From Rubripirellula sp. (GTDB lineage Bacteria; Planctomycetota; Planctomycetia; Pirellulales; Pirellulaceae), in contig JAPKCI010000046.1 of the NCBI GenBank assembly GCA_028823035.1, positions 1-33,985 of the forward strand: 33,985 bases of DNA, read 5' to 3'. Made by a program: the position numbers and the translations under genes. How positions within the stretch are numbered: position 1 is the first letter of the stretch; each line of letters starts with the position of its first letter. Below the pieces are notes generated by a model, which was given only the letters and a program-made list of their open reading frames with translations, was not told the DNA's origin and did not search any database. This document shows positions 26,039 to 33,985 of the stretch, piece after piece.

Positions 26039-26329
26039 ATTAACGCTGGACATCATGGTCTGAGGCATTCATCGCAGTGCGAAAAATGGAGCATTTACGA
26101 TGCTTGTCTGGCGAGTGATTTTGCCTACTTGATCGATCGCCTGAAAAATGTCGAGGATGGCTACGGCAGTTTGCTGGACAACACACTGTTACTATGCGGT
26201 AGTGCCTGCAGTACCACGCACAATGCCCGTAACTGCCTAGTGATTTTGGCGGGCATAAAGCGGATGGGTTTACAGCACAGTTCTTATCAGTTCTTTTACG
26301 ATTCCATCCCGATATCCAATCTCTATTAG
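26039..26329 (+). pseudogene. C-terminal remnant of a DUF1552 protein
   Basis: One frame reads HHGLRHSS, then ASDFAYLIDRLKNVEDGYGS, then LLDNTLLLCGS, then CLVILAG and ends PISNLY before a stop. The order and spacing match the C-terminal part of DUF1552 proteins, secreted planctomycete proteins usually partnered with cytochrome-type DUF1592 proteins: HHxLSHH, AYxLDxLKxxxEGxGxLLDNT, GSxxSDGNxHxxxxLPxxLAG and TPLxNLY. The N-terminal 300 or so residues are absent, and key parts of the DGNxHxH block are changed (CSTTHNARN). No start with a ribosome binding site precedes it, so it is taken as a decayed gene. No DUF1592 partner is near. Confidence 0.75.
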
Positions 26330-26531
26330 AGTAAGTTGCAAATGCTGGGCGGAGATTCTGAATCGTTTTCTGATAGTATTGGAAAACTTGAGACGCAGGT
26401 TTTTGCGTAAGATGATCGCGTTCTCTGACATGGGCTGCGTTACTGACGAAAAGAACGCGGCGTTTATCCGCTTGAATAGCGGCATACGGATTTGTTTAGT
26501 TGGTTTGTTCTGTCCTCAAAGTAAAAACATC

Positions 26532-27254
26532 ATGCATAAAATATATGGATTCTTTTTCGGATTGATTTTGGTGTCGTTTGGTACCGTTTCAGCTCAGGAA
26601 TTGAGGGATTTGTTCAATGGCAAGAATCTGGATGGCTGGGCTGGCAAGGCGGGGTTTTGGTCAGTCCAGGATGGTGCGATCGTGGGCGAGACCACCAAAG
26701 AGAATCCAGCCAAGCCAAATACCTTTCTGGTTTGGCAGGATGGTAAGGTTTCTGATTTTGAATTGACCTGCAAAGTTCGTTTCAAAGGAAACAATTCGGG
26801 CGTTCAATATCGCAGTGAATTGTTCGATGCAGAGAATTACGCGTTGAAGGGTTATCAGGCTGATTTGCATCCCAAGCCGGAATACTTTGGAATGATGTAT
26901 GGTGAGAAAACAGGGCGTGGCGTGATCGCACAACGGTTTCAGCGCGTGGAGGCTGGACCGAAGGGGAAACCGGTTGTTGTTGCGGCCATCGGTGATAGGG
27001 AACAGAAGCTGGTCGACTGGGACTGGAATGAGTTGCGGATCGTCGCTGTCGGAAACCAAATGGTGCATCAGGTCAACGGTGTGAACACGATGGAACTGAC
27101 CGATAGCCATCCGGAAAACTTCGCAAACGGAGTGTTAGGCCTGCAATTGCATGCCGGACCACCCATGCGTGTAGAATTCAAAGATATTCAGTACCGACCG
27201 CTCTCAGGCAAAAAAGGCGTGGCTGTTCTGGACGCTGCACGTGAGAAAAAGTAA
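26532..27254 (+). CDS. Exported DUF1080 (3-keto-disaccharide hydrolase-like) protein
   Basis: ATG 26532 gives 240 residues with a signal peptide (1-21, ending TVSA). In-frame upstream starts (to 26379) would place 51 residues before it. The mature protein begins LRDLFNGKNLDGWAGKAGFW and continues with VQDGAIVGET, the standard opening of the DUF1080 jelly-roll. It ends with GVLGLQLHAGPPMRVEFKDI, the family's usual closing strand. DUF1080 members bind or cleave glycans, and the group includes 3-keto-disaccharide hydrolases. With the nearby sulfatases and hydrolases it fits a polysaccharide-use locus. Codon usage looks like its neighbours. Confidence 0.95.
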   Translation: MHKIYGFFFGLILVSFGTVSAQELRDLFNGKNLDGWAGKAGFWSVQDGAIVGETTKENPAKPNTFLVWQDGKVSDFELTCKVRFKGNNSGVQYRSELFDAENYALKGYQADLHPKPEYFGMMYGEKTGRGVIAQRFQRVEAGPKGKPVVVAAIGDREQKLVDWDWNELRIVAVGNQMVHQVNGVNTMELTDSHPENFANGVLGLQLHAGPPMRVEFKDIQYRPLSGKKGVAVLDAAREKK

Positions 27255-27347
27255 GCAGCAGTCAGACGCCAGTTTGCGTTTCAGTTCAGCCTGCGGACTC
27301 GAACGCTGTTCGGTTGGCGAGGGTCTGGATCAAGCGAACCCCGGTGC

Positions 27348-27379
27348 GTTCTGGCGTAGGAAAGCGTGTTCCAGCGTAG
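27348..27379 (+). repeat. Imperfect 12-bp direct repeat with 20-bp period
   Basis: GTTCTGGCGTAG (27348-27359) and GTTCCAGCGTAG (27368-27379) differ at two positions. They lie in the gap between the DUF1080 gene and the hydrolase gene. Function unknown. Confidence 0.5.
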
Positions 27380-27462
27380 CGCTGAAAATGATTGCACTGC
27401 GGAGTCGTTCGGGTGCTGCGTTGTTGCATGCGTGACGTTTCGAACCCCATGAAAGGGAACAG

Positions 27463-28521
27463 ATGACAAGGTATTTGATAGTCGGGTGCTTGCTCAGCTC
27501 ATTGGCAGCTTCCACGTCAGCGTTTGGGATCGTACCTTCTGAGCAAGTGCGAACGATTGAACAGACCGAGCCCGGAGAGACTGGTAATCGACAACAGCAA
27601 AGTCAGCCGGCGGGACGTTCAAAGCCAGTAAGAAAACCTGTTTCCTACGACCCGGCGGTGCCCTCTCCGACGTTTTCGTCCGTGCGTTATGGTGATCACG
27701 AGCGTCAGGTGCTTGATTTCTGGCAGGCACAGTCAGATGAACCGACGCCTTTAGTTTTTGTGATCCACGGCGGGGGATGGATGGGCGGATCGAAAGAGAG
27801 GGTGCAAAGGTTTGCTGACGTTGGCAGATTGCTGGCAGCGGGTATCTCGGTAGCTGCTATTAATTATCGATTTGTCAGTCACGGAGTCGCCGATGGCGTT
27901 AAGCCGCCAGTGAAGGTTCCGCTTCACGATGCAGCGCGGGCCCTGCAGTTCGTGCGATCAAAGGCCGATGATTGGAATGTTGCCAAGGATCACGTGGGGG
28001 CAGCAGGTGGCTCGGCCGGCGCATGTTCAAGTCTTTGGCTCGCGTTTCATGATGAGATGGCTGATTCCAACAGTACCGATCCTGTTTCCAGAGAGTCCAC
28101 ACGCTTGCAATGTGCGGCAGTGATTGGAGCACAAACAACGCTTGACCCACAACAGATGAAGGAATGGACCCCGAATAGCAAATATGGCGGGCATGCGTTC
28201 GAAAAAAAGAACTTCAAACAGTTTCTTGATGAACGGGATTCGATCGCACCATGGATTGCGGAGTACTCTCCGTATGCTTTAGTCAGCATGGGCGATCCGC
28301 CAGTGGGTTTGTATTACAGCACTCCGCCTGCAGTTGGAGAACCGCAGAAGGATCCGACCCATACGTCAAACTTTGGCGTTAAGCTGCAGCAACATTGCCA
28401 ACAGATCGGAACCGAATGCGAACTCGTCTATCCCGGTGCGACGGATGCCCAGCATGCAACTGCGACTGGCTTTCTTATCAACAGACTCGCGCCGGCAGGT
28501 GTAGACGCGGCGCCGAATTGA
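27463..28521 (+). CDS. Exported alpha/beta hydrolase (carboxylesterase-like)
   Basis: ATG 27463 is preceded by AAGGGA, a strong ribosome binding site, and gives 352 residues. A signal peptide (1-20, ending STSAF) precedes a polar linker rich in Gln, Ser and Pro (about 25-70). The hydrolase core has the oxyanion block HGGGW (102-106), GGSAG (182-186) with nucleophile S184, and a late DAQH that could supply the catalytic His. This is the esterase/BD-FAE type of planctomycete hydrolase. It may remove acetyl or feruloyl-like esters from glycans in the periplasm. It follows DUF1080 by 208 bases and precedes a hydrolase remnant and a sulfatase. Confidence 0.93.
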   Translation: MTRYLIVGCLLSSLAASTSAFGIVPSEQVRTIEQTEPGETGNRQQQSQPAGRSKPVRKPVSYDPAVPSPTFSSVRYGDHERQVLDFWQAQSDEPTPLVFVIHGGGWMGGSKERVQRFADVGRLLAAGISVAAINYRFVSHGVADGVKPPVKVPLHDAARALQFVRSKADDWNVAKDHVGAAGGSAGACSSLWLAFHDEMADSNSTDPVSRESTRLQCAAVIGAQTTLDPQQMKEWTPNSKYGGHAFEKKNFKQFLDERDSIAPWIAEYSPYALVSMGDPPVGLYYSTPPAVGEPQKDPTHTSNFGVKLQQHCQQIGTECELVYPGATDAQHATATGFLINRLAPAGVDAAPN

Positions 28522-28776
28522 CCAACCGGCTTGGAATGCACGTTCGCTAGCGTTTGTGTGAGCGGATGATGGTTATTTTCCGTGCTCTCTGAAAACCACG
28601 TGGTGTGAGGTATGGAATTTATCGCGGATGGCTTGGTGATCGTTGTATTTGTAGTCTTGAATGAACCCCTACGACTTGAAGTTGGGTTGAACCGAAGAAT
28701 GCCCTGCTCGACAACTGATTTAAGATGCGGCACTGCGTCTCATCCGAGCTAACGTTATGTTTTCAGTCCGTGCAAA
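28522..28776. other. Intergenic region after the 27463 hydrolase
   Basis: No gene, RNA or clear repeat was recognised between the hydrolase stop and the start of the remnant at 28777. The region may hold decayed upstream parts of that remnant: an in-frame stop TAA at 28750-28752 separates them. Confidence 0.4.
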
Positions 28777-29010
28777 ATGAATGGTTTACTCATACCCGAT
28801 GGGACTAGGTTGGCGTTTTCGTCGCACCTTCATGCATGCTGGCAGCCAGACGGACATTATCCCGGTCTTGGCCGAAATCAACGGATTTTACGTTGCCAAG
28901 CCAGCAAAGAGTTGAGTGAGGTCAGGGATGCGAAACTTGCCTATAGAGTCAGTGGATCGATGGAATGCATCTGGGTGGTGATACCAGATGTCCAGATTGA
29001 AGACGGTTAG
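28777..29010 (+). pseudogene. Remnant of a hydrolase related to the 30836-31810 gene
   Basis: The 77-residue frame matches part of the intact hydrolase 2 kb downstream. WQPDGHYPGL aligns with [24 protein letters not shown] with [14 protein letters not shown], and IWVVIPDVQ with IWVVMPYVQ. It corresponds to about residues 95-150 of the 324-residue protein, so signal peptide, nucleophile and C-terminus are gone. After the stop the same frame gives SELEYNF and then LP, which may correspond to TIEYCKK...LP. It lies directly upstream of a sulfatase, as its intact relative does. Most likely the leftover of a duplication. Confidence 0.7.
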
Positions 29011-29097
29011 CTGTCTCACAGTGAATTGGAATACAATTTCTTCTCACTACCGTGATCAAAAATTTGTTCACTCAGTTTGAAACACGAAAGGCGTGAA

Positions 29098-30705
29098 ATG
29101 GTGCGTTGTTGGTTGACCGTGCTTGGATTGGCGGTGGGATTGTGTGTAAGTGCGTCTGAACGACCCAATGTGCTGTATGTCGTTGCCGACGATCTGGGGT
29201 ATAGCGATTTGGGTTGTTTTGGTGGAGAGATCGACACTCCGGTGCTTGATTCACTTGCGATGAACGGGATTCGGCTTACTCAGTTTTACAATACGGGCCG
29301 CTGTTGTCCGTCGCGAGCCGCGCTGCTGACAGGGCAATATCCACACCGTGTTGGTTTGGGACATATGACCACCAACGATCTGGGACAACCTGGGTATCGG
29401 GGCGTGGTGTCAAGTGAGGCTCAGACGATTGCTGAGGTGTTGCGTGCTGCCGGGTATCGCACCTTCATGTCGGGTAAGTGGCATTTGGGAACCGATGATC
29501 CGACGAGGCATGGTTTCGAAGAGTTTTACGGGACGTTGGTAAGCGCTAAACGTTTTTTCGACGCAGAGCATCTGATTCGATTGCCGGCCACCCGGAGAGC
29601 AAGGAAATACACCGACGGAGAATTTTATGCGACTGATGCGGTAACCGACCATGCACTCGATTTCTTGCAATTGTCAAGAGAGACGCCCGAACAACCGTTC
29701 TTTCTGTATTTGGCGTACAACGCGCCCCACTTCCCACTGCACGCACCACCCGAGTTGATCAAGAAGTATCGAAATCGCTATATCAAGGGATGGGATCGAT
29801 TACGTGATCAGCGGCTTGCCGAGATGAAAAGACTCGGAATTGTACCGATGGAAACTAAGTTAAGCCCGCGATCGCATTGGCAGAATTACGGCGAAACAAA
29901 AACAGGGGTCAATCCAGCATGGAACACGTTGGAACCGAGTCGCCGCCTTGATTTGGCCCGACGGATGGCTATCTACGCTGCGATGGTCGATCGCATGGAT
30001 CAGCAACTCGGGCGAGTCATCAGCGATCTAAAGGCCTCTGGTCAGCTCGATAATACGCTCATCATTTTTACGTCAGACAATGGAGCATGTTTCGAGTGGG
30101 ATCCGTTTGGGTTCGACATCGTTTCCAGCAATCAAAATATTCTGCATGAGGGAGAGATGCTGGATCACATGGGCTCTGCTGGAACGTTCCATAGCTTGGG
30201 ATCCGGTTGGGCAAACGCCTGTAATACACCCTGGCGTTTATACAAGCATTTTAACCACGAGGGAGGCATTGCGTCTCCGGGAATTGTTCATTGGCCGGCT
30301 GGTCTCAATGACAAAGCGGGAACGATCCATCATCAACCAGCTCATCTGATTGATTTGATGCCAACTGCAATTGCTGTGTCTGGTGCCGACTATCGTGGTT
30401 TGCTTCCTTTGCCAGGCAGTGATGTCGTGGCAGAATTGCAAAACGGTTCAGGCGATCGCCGTCTTTTTTTTGAGCACCAGGGAAATCGAGCAGTTCGGGA
30501 TGGAGACTGGAAATTGGTTGCGCTCGATGATCAGCGATGGGAGTTGTACAATATGAAAACTGACCGGACGGAAATGGATGATCTCTCGGCTCGTTTTCCG
30601 GACAGAGTCCAGGCATTGTCCACAGCGTGGGATGACTGGGCTCGTTCGAATCAGGTCACTCCCCTACCGCGAGATCTGGGTGTCAAATATTTGAAGGTTG
30701 ATTGA
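29098..30705 (+). CDS. Exported arylsulfatase-like sulfatase
   Basis: ATG 29098 is preceded by GAAAGGCGTGAA, a reasonable ribosome binding site; the in-frame TTG at 29077 is weaker. The product has 535 residues with a signal peptide (1-20, ending CVSAS). The metal site starts VLYVVADDLGYSDLG. The formylglycine motif is CCPSR (C69-R73) in GRCCPSRAALLTGQY. Later marks are SGKWHLGT, IIFTSDNGA and the closing EHQGNRAVRDGDWKLV, which place it with the arylsulfatase AtsA-like branch. It releases sulfate from an ester in the periplasm; the polymer is not known. It follows the hydrolase remnant by 87 bases. Confidence 0.96.
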   Translation: MVRCWLTVLGLAVGLCVSASERPNVLYVVADDLGYSDLGCFGGEIDTPVLDSLAMNGIRLTQFYNTGRCCPSRAALLTGQYPHRVGLGHMTTNDLGQPGYRGVVSSEAQTIAEVLRAAGYRTFMSGKWHLGTDDPTRHGFEEFYGTLVSAKRFFDAEHLIRLPATRRARKYTDGEFYATDAVTDHALDFLQLSRETPEQPFFLYLAYNAPHFPLHAPPELIKKYRNRYIKGWDRLRDQRLAEMKRLGIVPMETKLSPRSHWQNYGETKTGVNPAWNTLEPSRRLDLARRMAIYAAMVDRMDQQLGRVISDLKASGQLDNTLIIFTSDNGACFEWDPFGFDIVSSNQNILHEGEMLDHMGSAGTFHSLGSGWANACNTPWRLYKHFNHEGGIASPGIVHWPAGLNDKAGTIHHQPAHLIDLMPTAIAVSGADYRGLLPLPGSDVVAELQNGSGDRRLFFEHQGNRAVRDGDWKLVALDDQRWELYNMKTDRTEMDDLSARFPDRVQALSTAWDDWARSNQVTPLPRDLGVKYLKVD

Positions 30706-30835
30706 TTTGATTGTCGGCGACGACGAACAATCGAAGGGACTGATTGACCTTTTCAGGTGCCCGTCGGAACTGTATTTCAGACTGCCTTGATTAGCGCGGT
30801 GGTACGGTAATTCCAAAGCAGAGGAGCGAGAACTG

Positions 30836-31810
30836 ATGTGCATTCCGCGTGTTCGATACCAGCCACTAATGGCTCGCAAGTGCCTTTCATTGATGGTTCT
30901 GCGTGTGGTGAGTTGGGATGTCTGTCGAAAATTGATATTGGCCGTGGCTGTGCTTTCCACGGCCAACCTTGCGGCCCCGTTATCGTCAATTGCATCGGAT
31001 CCGACGGACGATCTGGTCAGCCCTGTGATGACCACGGAGGAACCTTGCGCTGGGAAGAGAGTCAGGCAAGTGTCTCCGGAATACTCGGGCACGAAGGTGT
31101 ACCATTCTTTGTACCTACCCAAAGACTGGAAGCCAGATAAAAGCTACCCCGTGTTGGTCGAGTATACTGGGAATCGGTTCCCGCCCGGCAAGGGAAGTGG
31201 CGAGGTAAAGGATGCAAATCTGGGTTACGGCTTGAGCGGTGGTGAAAAATTCATCTGGGTTGTGATGCCATATGTTCAAGTTGGCAGGCGAGAAAATGCG
31301 GTTCAATGGTGGGGCGATACAGAGGCAACGATCGAGTACTGCAAAAAGAATTTGCCGCGGATTTGTAACGATTTTGGAGGAGACCGTGAGAACGTGTTTG
31401 TCTGCGGGTTTTCACGGGGTGCGATCGGGTCAAGTTACATCGGCTTGGCTGACGACGAGATTGCTGCCTTTTGGAAAGGCATGCTGACACATGATCATTT
31501 CGACGGGCAAAGGACATGGGGATACCCGGGAAGCGATCGAGCGTCGGCATTGACTCGATTGAAACGACTTGCTGGGCGTCCAGTGCTGATCTGTGGGCAG
31601 AACGCCAGTAGTGTGCGACATCAATACCTGGAAAGTCATGAGGAACTCGCAGACTTCAGCTTTCTGGATGTGCCCACACGCGAGATTTTCAATATACCGG
31701 AGGGTCCATACATTCATCCGCACACTGATTTGTGGATGCACCGCGATAGTGAATATCGTAAACAGGCACGAAGTTGGCTTGCCAAAGTACTGCATGGAGA
31801 TGATGAATGA
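30836..31810 (+). CDS. Exported alpha/beta hydrolase of unknown substrate
   Basis: The product has 324 residues. GAGGAG lies upstream of ATG 30836, and an internal ATG at codon 12 is possible. Residues about 33-50 ([16 protein letters not shown]) look like a signal or anchor preceded by a long, basic N-terminus. The fold is alpha/beta hydrolase: [21 protein letters not shown], then the nucleophile elbow GFSRG (S193). A late ICGQNASS (with the strand before the catalytic acid) and IHPHTDLWM near the end fit the rest of the core. It overlaps the next sulfatase by ATGA, so the two are probably translated together. A partial relative lies at 28777-29010. Confidence 0.88.
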   Translation: MCIPRVRYQPLMARKCLSLMVLRVVSWDVCRKLILAVAVLSTANLAAPLSSIASDPTDDLVSPVMTTEEPCAGKRVRQVSPEYSGTKVYHSLYLPKDWKPDKSYPVLVEYTGNRFPPGKGSGEVKDANLGYGLSGGEKFIWVVMPYVQVGRRENAVQWWGDTEATIEYCKKNLPRICNDFGGDRENVFVCGFSRGAIGSSYIGLADDEIAAFWKGMLTHDHFDGQRTWGYPGSDRASALTRLKRLAGRPVLICGQNASSVRHQYLESHEELADFSFLDVPTREIFNIPEGPYIHPHTDLWMHRDSEYRKQARSWLAKVLHGDDE

Positions 31811-33327
31811 GAAACTGGCGATTTGCTCAGAGGGTTTTCGTTGTTGGGCTGGCTGCGTTGGGTGTTGCGCAGGCGATGGCACCCGTGCATGCCCATGCAC
31901 AAAATGGTTGTGATGGTAACGTGGAGGCGTCGAGGCTCAATATCGTCTGGATTGTTGTGGACGATATGTCGGGGCATTTCGGCTACCAAGGTGAAGGACT
32001 CGTGGCCACGCCACACGTTGACCGTTTGGCCAGCGAAGGAGTCGTTTTTGAAAATGCCTATGTGACTGCACCCGTATGTTCTACTTTTCGGTCGGCACTG
32101 ATTACCGGGATGTACCAGACAAGCATCGGGGCACATCACCACCGAAGTTCACGCGGTGAACTTAAAATTGAGCTTCCGGCAAACGTGCGGACCATCCCTG
32201 AGATTTTTCGCGAGGCGGGTTACTACACCGCTAATGGAAATGCTGACGGAACCAGACCTGGCAAGGAAGACTACAACTTTGTTTACGCGCGTTCGGATTT
32301 GTATGACGGGATTGACTGGGCAGGCCGCGCGCCTGATCAACCGTTCTTTGCGCAGGTGCAATTGGGTGGCGGAAAACACCGAAACATCGCAGCAGCGTAT
32401 GAACAGATCAAAACTGAGCTGGATGGATTGGTTGACCGGTCGGCGGTGACGCTGCCACCGTACTACCCGGACCATTCAGTGATACGCGAAGATTGGGCTG
32501 CCTATTTGGACTCAGTGAACTATACCGACATTGAAGTGGGCCGTATTCTTGCCCGATTAAAAGCGGATGGATGTTTGCACAACACCGTTGTTTTCTTCCT
32601 GACCGATCATGGCATCAGTCATGCTCGCGGCAAGCAGTTTCTGTACGAGGAAGGGATTAGCATTCCATTTGTCGTTTGGGGACCAGGGGTGATCAAGGGT
32701 CAGGAGAATCGCGACGAATTAATCGCTCATATTGATCTTGCTGCAACAAGCCTTAGCCTCGCTGGGATTCCGGTCCCCGAGGTGATGCAGGGGAAAACAT
32801 TGTTCGGCCCTCATGCAGAGGTTCGAAAGTTTGTAGTTTCAGCCCGCGATCGTTGTGATGAAACGGTGGATCACATTCGCAGTGTTCGCCAAGGAACCTA
32901 CAAATACATTCGTAATTATCTGCCCCAACGCCCCTATCTGCAACCTTGTCATTACAAAGACAACAAGCCTTTTATGCCGGTGCTGCGACAGTTGCATGCT
33001 GAGGGGAAATTGAATCAGGCACAATCGTTGATCATGGCTGCTAGGCGTCCGGCAGAAGAACTTTATGACCTACAACATGACCCTTGGGAGCTCAGGAATC
33101 TTGCCACGGAAGCAAATCACTTGCAGCGTTTGCAAGCATTTCGGGCAACTCTGGCAGACTGGGAACGTGATAGCGGCGATCGTGGCCGAGTTAGCGAATC
33201 TGCTGAAATGTATGACAGCGACATGTCCCCCTACGTTGGTAAAGTTCAACGTAAGAATCCAGAGCAAGCCGCTGTCATTCAACGGAACATTGAGTTGATG
33301 AAACGGTGGTCATCTGAGGGCAAGTGA
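31807..33327 (+). CDS. Exported sulfatase with non-standard CxTxR maturation motif
   Basis: ATG 31807 overlaps the preceding hydrolase's TGA in ATGA. The product has 506 residues with a signal peptide (1-31, ending AHAQ). The metal site is [15 protein letters not shown]. The maturation motif is CSTFR (C91-R95) in [15 protein letters not shown]: Thr stands where C-x-P/A-x-R is usual. [20 protein letters not shown] matches the corresponding block of the 20037 sulfatase, so both are of the sulfamidase-like branch. The product lacks the HEAT-like tail of that gene. Tight coupling to the alpha/beta hydrolase suggests the two act on one substrate, perhaps removing an ester group and a sulfate from the same sugar unit. 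Confidence 0.94.
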   Translation: MRNWRFAQRVFVVGLAALGVAQAMAPVHAHAQNGCDGNVEASRLNIVWIVVDDMSGHFGYQGEGLVATPHVDRLASEGVVFENAYVTAPVCSTFRSALITGMYQTSIGAHHHRSSRGELKIELPANVRTIPEIFREAGYYTANGNADGTRPGKEDYNFVYARSDLYDGIDWAGRAPDQPFFAQVQLGGGKHRNIAAAYEQIKTELDGLVDRSAVTLPPYYPDHSVIREDWAAYLDSVNYTDIEVGRILARLKADGCLHNTVVFFLTDHGISHARGKQFLYEEGISIPFVVWGPGVIKGQENRDELIAHIDLAATSLSLAGIPVPEVMQGKTLFGPHAEVRKFVVSARDRCDETVDHIRSVRQGTYKYIRNYLPQRPYLQPCHYKDNKPFMPVLRQLHAEGKLNQAQSLIMAARRPAEELYDLQHDPWELRNLATEANHLQRLQAFRATLADWERDSGDRGRVSESAEMYDSDMSPYVGKVQRKNPEQAAVIQRNIELMKRWSSEGK

Positions 33328-33488
33328 GCTGATGCTGTCTGGTAAGTTGGCTGACAGAAAGAGCGTTGGAAGGATGATGCAGTAAGGCGTGGTTCCGCCT
33401 TTTGATTCGCGTGGCAGATACGATTGTTGCTCGCGATACAACCATGTGTGTTTTAATTAGAATGCCCGCGACAGCAAGAGTAGGTTCA

Positions 33489-33985
33489 ATGAAAGTGATT
33501 TATCGTCTCACAGCATGCAGCTCATTGCCGGTGTGGTTTGCCGTTTCTGTCGCGTGGCTTCTGGTCGTGGTTGCAGAACCGGGATCAGGTCAAGAGTTAC
33601 CGAACGTGATCATCATCTATACTGATGACCTCGGATATGGAGATCTGTCGTGCTACAACGTCGATGCTGCGTATCGTACGCCTCGCATTGATCGGATGGC
33701 GCAGGAGGGAATTCGGTTTACAGATGCGCACAGTCCTTCAACAATCTGCTCACCGTCCCGTTACGGTTTGTTTTCGGGCCAGCAGATTTACCGTTCGACC
33801 GGCGGCGGTGGAGGCGCGTTTGAGGGTCCGGGTGGACCGAGCTATTTAAAACCTGGAACCCTGACACTCGCAGAAATGTTGCGAAAACAGGGATACCGAA
33901 CGGGTGTGTTCGGAAAATGGCATGTAGGTTTGACCTGGTTTGACAAGTCGAACCAGCGTCTGCGTGGTGGCTTTGAGAATTCATT
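33489..33985 (+). CDS. Exported sulfatase, N-terminal part (cut by right edge)
   Basis: ATG 33489 opens a frame of 165 codons to the window end without a stop, so the C-terminal two thirds are missing. Residues 1-35 form a long signal peptide (VWFAVSVAWLLVVV core). The metal site starts IIIYTDDLGYGDLS. The formylglycine motif is CSPSR (C87-R91) in TICSPSRYGLFSGQ, canonical. GKWHVGLTWF follows. A Gly-rich insert (STGGGGGAFEGPGG) after the motif is unusual for this position and may form part of the substrate pocket. It follows the previous sulfatase by 161 bases on the same strand and is probably in the same locus. Confidence 0.95.
   Translation, partial: MKVIYRLTACSSLPVWFAVSVAWLLVVVAEPGSGQELPNVIIIYTDDLGYGDLSCYNVDAAYRTPRIDRMAQEGIRFTDAHSPSTICSPSRYGLFSGQQIYRSTGGGGGAFEGPGGPSYLKPGTLTLAEMLRKQGYRTGVFGKWHVGLTWFDKSNQRLRGGFENS

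Noticed and set aside
30836-31140. Second plus-strand frame inside the 5' part of the hydrolase gene
   Set aside because: Overlaps the real frame, which has the hydrolase core; this frame has no recognisable features.
1-33985. CRISPR arrays, tRNA or rRNA genes, integrases and intact insertion sequences
   Set aside because: None seen; the repeats found are too short or too few for an array, and no transposase-like protein is present.

Overview
The window reads as part of a planctomycete chromosome, most like a sulfatase-rich marine member of the Pirellulaceae or a relative. The evidence is five sulfatases in 34 kb, a large PVC-type protein with a beta-propeller followed by a CxxCH haem site, a Tat-exported Gfo/Idh/MocA oxidoreductase, ThuA-like and DUF1080-like proteins, a DUF1552 remnant, and many secreted proteins of planctomycete type. 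Gene density is moderate, with intergenic gaps of 150-700 bases. I saw no rRNA, tRNA, CRISPR array, integrase or intact transposon.

Left part (1-9.8 kb): mostly single genes. They are an exported protein with a doubled, degenerate aspartic-protease fold (cut by the left edge), a secreted protein of unknown function whose frame continues past a UGA codon, an exported EF-hand/thioredoxin protein, an SGNH hydrolase (DUF4886 type), a zinc-ribbon protein, a group II truncated haemoglobin, an SMP-30/gluconolactonase-like protein, the ribosome-assembly GTPase RbgA/YlqF and a membrane-anchored protein of unknown function.

Middle part (9.8-22 kb): five minus-strand genes follow one another (ThuA-like, sulfatase, PVC haem protein, two-domain sialate O-acetylesterase-like protein, Gfo/Idh/MocA oxidoreductase). 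A heparan-N-sulfatase-like sulfatase with a HEAT-like tail is divergent from them. Together they look like an exported glycan-degradation set: remove sulfate, remove acetyl groups, oxidise the sugar. The intergenic gaps here hold several short repeats, one of them with a G-quadruplex pattern.

Right part (22-34 kb): a large superfamily 1 helicase with a C-terminal nuclease-like domain lacking key acidic residues, then a gene-poor kilobase with a DUF1552 remnant. A second plus-strand catabolic set follows: DUF1080 protein, alpha/beta hydrolase, a hydrolase remnant, sulfatase, a second type of hydrolase overlapping a sulfatase by ATGA, and a sulfatase cut by the right edge. The hydrolase remnant resembles part of the intact hydrolase 2 kb downstream, so a hydrolase-sulfatase pair seems to have been duplicated and one copy partly lost.

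The most interesting observation is at 1906-2022 (minus). The UGA that ends the 354-residue protein is preceded by a Cys codon and followed by 37 open in-frame codons. A hairpin lies just downstream at nearly the position used by the E. coli fdhF SECIS element. This is a candidate selenoprotein with a Cys-Sec pair, not a proven one.
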